36,535 bases of DNA from CAIZGX01 sp964511555. GTDB taxonomy: Bacteria > Bacteroidota > Bacteroidia > Flavobacteriales_D > Sanyastnellaceae. Each line of letters begins with the position of its first letter. Positions within the stretch are counted from its first letter, which is position 1. The stretch covers positions 1-36,535 of the forward strand of contig CAZEFR010000022.1 in NCBI GenBank assembly GCA_964511555.1. Direction: 5' to 3'. The notes beneath the pieces were generated by a model. It did no database searches and had not been told where the DNA came from. It was given only the letters and a program-made list of their open reading frames with translations. This document shows, in pieces, positions 33,274 through 36,535 of this stretch. The translations under genes were made by a program, and so were the position numbers.

Positions 33274-33825
33274 ATGAAATTGAGACGCTTCGCCCCGCTT
33301 CTGTTTTTGGTGTGTATTTCATATGTTGCTCAAGCGCAATACACCACAAACCCCATGTTAAATACCTCGTGGACGAGTTTCGGAATTGGAGCAAACAGCT
33401 CTGACAATCTTTCCTATCAGTTGTTTGCTTCAAAATCGAAATACGAAGAAACAGTCTCTACCACACTGCGCGCGGCATATTCGCAAGAACTTATTGAAGG
33501 CAGTGACGACAGTATTTTTTTCAGAAAAAACAGGTCTTTGGAAATTGGAATTTTATGGGGACAAGTGTGGGGAAGAAAGAATTTATTCTTAGCTGCAAGT
33601 GCGGGAATGGGCTTAAATCTTCGTTTGTATGGCGACAGTGCCCTTCAGGTTGTCAATCAATTTGTGTACAAAGCCGGAGCAACTATTGGGGTTCCTGCGC
33701 AGATTGAAGCGGGATATCTCTCAAAGAAAGGCGGACTATCACTTATGCTAACGGGTAATTGGAATTTCCGCGAACCATATTATGGTGTTTTGCTTTGTTA
33801 CACGCGAAAGTTGAGTATGAAATAA
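33274..33825 (+). CDS. Secreted or outer-membrane hypothetical protein
   Basis: This is a 183-residue protein with signal peptide MKLRRFAPLLFLVCISYVAQA, cut before Q. The mature part alternates polar and hydrophobic residues in short beta strands (LSYQLFASKSKYEE, SLEIGILWGQVWGRKNLFLAASAGMGLNLRLYG), ending LLCYTRKLSMK. This is consistent with a small outer-membrane barrel. I do not recognise a family. The ATG at 33274 was preferred over an upstream codon that lengthens the signal peptide with charged residues. Its stop overlaps the haemoglobin start (TAATG). Confidence 0.78.
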   Translation: MKLRRFAPLLFLVCISYVAQAQYTTNPMLNTSWTSFGIGANSSDNLSYQLFASKSKYEETVSTTLRAAYSQELIEGSDDSIFFRKNRSLEIGILWGQVWGRKNLFLAASAGMGLNLRLYGDSALQVVNQFVYKAGATIGVPAQIEAGYLSKKGGLSLMLTGNWNFREPYYGVLLCYTRKLSMK

Positions 33826-34187
33826 TGAAGAAAGACATTCAAACCAAAGAAGACATTGCACGACTTGTAAATGTGTTTTACGATCGTGTTCTTCAAGATG
33901 AAAAGCTCGCACATTTTTTTGCGCATTTGAATTTCGAGGAACACAAACCGAAGATGGTTCACTTCTGGTCTTTCGTCTTATTAGATGAAGCCGGTTATAC
34001 CACGAACGTCTTCGATAAACATGCAAATTTGCATGCGAATTCTTCGGACTTCAACGAATGGGTTTCGCTCTTTCATTCTACTGTGAATGAATTGTTCGAA
34101 GGAGAAAAAGCCGAAGCAGCCAAGTTTCGCGCTACCACCTTGGGCTATACGTTTGGAGCTAAGTTAGACGCGTTGAATAATTCATAA
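33825..34187 (+). CDS. Group III truncated haemoglobin
   Basis: This is a 120-residue cytoplasmic globin. The order of conserved segments fits group III truncated haemoglobins: DIARLVNVFYDRVLQDEKLAHFFAHLNFEEH, then KMVHFWSFVLLDEAGYTTNVFDKHANLH (given as two parts; a His in the second part is the expected proximal ligand), then WVSLFHSTVNELFEGEKAEAAKFRA. These proteins bind oxygen or nitric oxide through haem. It shares TAATG with the upstream outer-membrane-like gene, so they may be cotranslated, although the link in function is not obvious. Confidence 0.92.
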   Translation: MKKDIQTKEDIARLVNVFYDRVLQDEKLAHFFAHLNFEEHKPKMVHFWSFVLLDEAGYTTNVFDKHANLHANSSDFNEWVSLFHSTVNELFEGEKAEAAKFRATTLGYTFGAKLDALNNS

Positions 34188-34196
34188 AATGAATTA
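34178..34196. terminator. Weak AT-rich hairpin at the globin 3' end
   Basis: TAATTCAT (34178-34185) pairs with ATGAATTA (34189-34196) around loop AAA. It contains the globin stop codon. The stem is all A-T except one pair each side and has no T run, so terminator function is uncertain. Confidence 0.35.
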
Positions 34197-34233
34197 ATCT
34201 AAAATGATTCCAACTCTTTTCCGTTACTGAATT

Positions 34234-35097
34234 ATGAAACTTCAAAAAGCATCATTCCTATTTATTCTGCTAAGCACTTTTGCCTTTGATGTGAATGCTC
34301 AATCTTCGAACGAAGCAGAGCAGCGCATTCTAGACCTCTACACTTCCATGACAAATGGAAATGAAAGCAACGCTGAAGAGCAGTCGAATAAGATGATTGC
34401 TGAATTGGAATCGGTGTGTTCATTGGAAGATTTTTTTGTTTACCCGTTTGAAGCATTGCGCATGTTCAAGCCTGTCTCAGCGGATGGAAAACTTCGGGTA
34501 TTTACTTGGAACTATCCTAAGGAAGATGGAACACAATTGTATTTCGGGTGTGTGGCTTTTAAAACTTCAAAATCGGAAGAGCCCTTGTTTTTCAGATTGA
34601 ATTACACTCCGGTTAATGGAGCGAAGTGGGACAACAAAGTCTTTGACGAAGGGAAATGGCCAGGCGCCTTGTATTACTCCATTGTTCCTATGAGTAAAGG
34701 AAAGAAAGGTGGAAACAGTTATGCGCTATTGGGATTCGAGGCGAAGGACAATTTATCGAATTACAAAGTGATTGAGATCATTACATTAAGCAATGACGGA
34801 TGCAAATTCGGAGGAAACTTTTTCGAATTTGAAGATCGTAATCCGAAACGTGTGGTCTTTGAATTCAGCGATCAAGTCACTTGTTCATTGCGTTATTATG
34901 AAAAACAGAAGACGATTGTCGTGGATCACCTAGCACCTCGGGAATCGATATACGAAGGGTTCTTTCCTGAGTACGGACCTGATGGAAGTTACGACGGCTA
35001 CGTACTCGAAAACGGAAAGTGGAAATATAAGCCCATTATAGACATAGCTCCATTCGTAGACGGACAAAGTGTTCCCTTCTACAATCCGAGACCGTAG
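34234..35097 (+). CDS. Secreted hypothetical protein of a Bacteroidota family
   Basis: This is a 287-residue protein with signal peptide MKLQKASFLFILLSTFAFDVNA, cut before Q. The mature part starts with a helical segment (residues about 25-65). A beta-rich domain follows, with DGKLRVFTWNYPKEDGTQLYFG, LYYSIVPMSKGKKGGNSYALLGFE and FGGNFFEFEDRNPKRVVFEFSDQ. The C-terminus mentions no sorting domain or lipobox. I have no function to offer. Only 12 bases separate its stop from that of the converging T9SS gene, with no terminator seen. Confidence 0.78.
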   Translation: MKLQKASFLFILLSTFAFDVNAQSSNEAEQRILDLYTSMTNGNESNAEEQSNKMIAELESVCSLEDFFVYPFEALRMFKPVSADGKLRVFTWNYPKEDGTQLYFGCVAFKTSKSEEPLFFRLNYTPVNGAKWDNKVFDEGKWPGALYYSIVPMSKGKKGGNSYALLGFEAKDNLSNYKVIEIITLSNDGCKFGGNFFEFEDRNPKRVVFEFSDQVTCSLRYYEKQKTIVVDHLAPRESIYEGFFPEYGPDGSYDGYVLENGKWKYKPIIDIAPFVDGQSVPFYNPRP

Positions 35098-35109
35098 GTC
35101 TTTCAACCT

Positions 35110-36535
35110 TTATTTTACAATTTGAAGTCGGACAACACGTCCTTCAACTTTGATAAAATAAAATCCTTCTGAAAGTTTTTCGATGTTCAATGTTTGATTC
35201 AAAGCGTTCAATCTGTTTACCAACATCTCTTGTCCGAGCGCATTGTAAATGACAATCGACGCACCCAAATCACTTTCATTTACTTGAAATGTAATTTGTG
35301 TTGAAGCTGGATTCGGAAAAATTCGAAGGGTTGAGTTGGTTTCTTCTGAAATGTTCGCAGCCAACAAGTTCATGACGTTCGAACGGGAGGACATCATTTC
35401 TCTACTCGGATCGCATCCTAAGCCTGCCACTTCAATGACATATAATATTTCGTTGACGGGCGGTGCGATGTCTGTGTAGGACAAAACATTTCCCGCCACA
35501 GTTGCAATTAAATTTAAAGTCGATGCTGAAGCGCCTCTGTAAATATTATAACTTGAAATCTGCATAGGACCTTCAACTGTGTTGGCTTCATAAGGGCTCC
35601 AAATTAAATTAATGTTGTTTCCAATACCCTGGTTGGCTGTTAAGTGAATTGTTTTGTGATTGATAGCTGTGAACGACGGAGACTCCTGTCCGCAGAAATC
35701 TCTTGTTCCAATTCCGTATCTATTTGCCTGAATTATTGGATTGGAATTCAAATCTTCAAAAATTCCTATTCCGTCATAAGGTGCCGTTCCAATTTCCTCA
35801 TAAACTCCTTGCGCATTCGACTCTTTATACACAACAACTGTCTCATGAACATCTGAAGGGAAAGGATCCCAAACAATCTGATTTTTACCTGTAATTTCAT
35901 TTACAGTTACCATACACATAAAGACATTTGGCGATGGAATGGTATTCACTAAAATGGGTCCTAAAGTAAACGCACACCCTGTGTCATCAGTTGCTGCAAA
36001 ATAGAGATTTTCCATCGAATTAGTCAACACAAGGGTATCTTCATAGCTGAAAGGGCTTATGTTATTTGCCCAACCTGAGCCCCAGCTGTACTGAATAAAA
36101 TTTCCCGCCGACGGATAAATATTCACCCCGTTATTGTAGCAATTGCCACCAAAAGGCTCCACGATGATTTCTGGAATTACATTTGGATAAACACACGGGC
36201 CTTCAATGCTTGCGCTTGGATCATAATTGCACGCGGCAGCATCCATGCACCCCACTCCAATCAAATCACAGGCAACGCATTCATTCCAGCAAACTGCTGG
36301 AAGCACCGTATCAATACTTCCAACCGTTACGAATCGATTCCCGTTCAATATATTCTCACAATTTAGATCCCAAGAGAAAAACTCACTTATGTCCCACACA
36401 TTTCCGTTGATGAATTTGTATTGATACGAACCCGCAGCCAAATCTAACGTTATCGACCAAATTCCATTTCCTGCGTTTGTCAAAGCAAGCACACTCGGAT
36501 CCCAATTGGGATATGGATTATCTATGGTACCGTCG
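35110..36535 (-). CDS. Secreted protein with type A T9SS C-terminal sorting domain (5' end cut by window edge)
   Basis: The frame is open to the window edge, so the true start lies beyond 36535. At least 474 residues are visible. The first part (about 60 residues, GIWSITLDLAAGSYQYKFINGN and SWDLNCENILNG) resembles an E-set or starch-binding-like fold as used by amylase-type proteins. A cysteine-rich stretch CWNECVACDLIGVGCMDAAACNYDPSA follows, then two fibronectin-III-like modules. The last 70 residues (LRIFPNPASTQITFQV ... GFYFIKVEGRVVRLQIVK) are the Por-type T9SS sorting domain. The internal GTG at 36490-36492 is not the real start. The product should be secreted and surface bound or released. 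Confidence 0.88.
   Translation of the reverse strand, partial: DGTIDNPYPNWDPSVLALTNAGNGIWSITLDLAAGSYQYKFINGNVWDISEFFSWDLNCENILNGNRFVTVGSIDTVLPAVCWNECVACDLIGVGCMDAAACNYDPSASIEGPCVYPNVIPEIIVEPFGGNCYNNGVNIYPSAGNFIQYSWGSGWANNISPFSYEDTLVLTNSMENLYFAATDDTGCAFTLGPILVNTIPSPNVFMCMVTVNEITGKNQIVWDPFPSDVHETVVVYKESNAQGVYEEIGTAPYDGIGIFEDLNSNPIIQANRYGIGTRDFCGQESPSFTAINHKTIHLTANQGIGNNINLIWSPYEANTVEGPMQISSYNIYRGASASTLNLIATVAGNVLSYTDIAPPVNEILYVIEVAGLGCDPSREMMSSRSNVMNLLAANISEETNSTLRIFPNPASTQITFQVNESDLGASIVIYNALGQEMLVNRLNALNQTLNIEKLSEGFYFIKVEGRVVRLQIVK

Overview
The window is bacterial and almost certainly from the Bacteroidota, most likely a Flavobacteriales-type genome. The main signs are type IX secretion sorting domains (one gliding-motility/type B, one type A), signal peptides ending in ..AQ, SusC/BtuB-type and large-family outer-membrane receptors, a GH92 lipoprotein, and several upstream elements matching the Bacteroidota -7 box TAnnTTTG. 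It is a scaffold piece with two 100-N placeholder gaps (5340-5439 and 26834-26933), each inside a gene. Both ends cut genes. No rRNA, tRNA, CRISPR array or insertion sequence was seen, and no stretch above 300 bases lacks a gene.

Region 1 (1-10960, all minus strand) is a tightly overlapped surface-polysaccharide operon. In transcription order it encodes a Gfo/Idh oxidoreductase, an unrecognised Rossmann-like protein, a methyltransferase, a NeuD/PglD-like acyltransferase, a GH43/GH130-like beta-propeller, a FemAB/GNAT protein, a GT2 transferase with C-terminal membrane helices, a small EamA/SMR-like membrane protein, an extended SDR epimerase, a DegT aminotransferase, a GT-C membrane transferase and a GlmU-like nucleotidyltransferase. 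The GT2, small flippase-like protein and GT-C trio resembles the ArnC/ArnE-F/ArnT logic of undecaprenyl-phosphate sugar transfer.

Region 2 (11121-13300) has a MerR-type regulator with a CarH-like B12 photosensor core, followed by an ECF sigma factor, and a converging methyltransferase. Region 3 (13385-20885) has a 1051-residue type B T9SS surface protein, a HEAT-like protein, a small secreted protein, and a cobalamin-riboswitch-controlled BtuB receptor plus a BtuG-like propeller lipoprotein. Region 4 (20918-36535) has a secreted CxxC protein coupled to a GH92 mannosidase, a class III aminotransferase, a PglC-like phosphoglycosyl transferase with a second DegT aminotransferase, a large outer-membrane receptor, prmC with a GH13 lipoprotein, a truncated haemoglobin, and a T9SS type A protein.

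The most unusual structure is a family of three tandem mini-hairpin arrays (16543-16646, 25502-25606, 29913-29984). Each fills the space between two converging genes. Each is a string of short perfect inverted repeats of different sequence but constant design, joined by a fixed short linker (ATGA in two arrays, AGA in the third). Most loops read GNA on the minus strand. In two arrays the repeat supplies the stop codon of a neighbouring gene. I do not recognise this as a described element.
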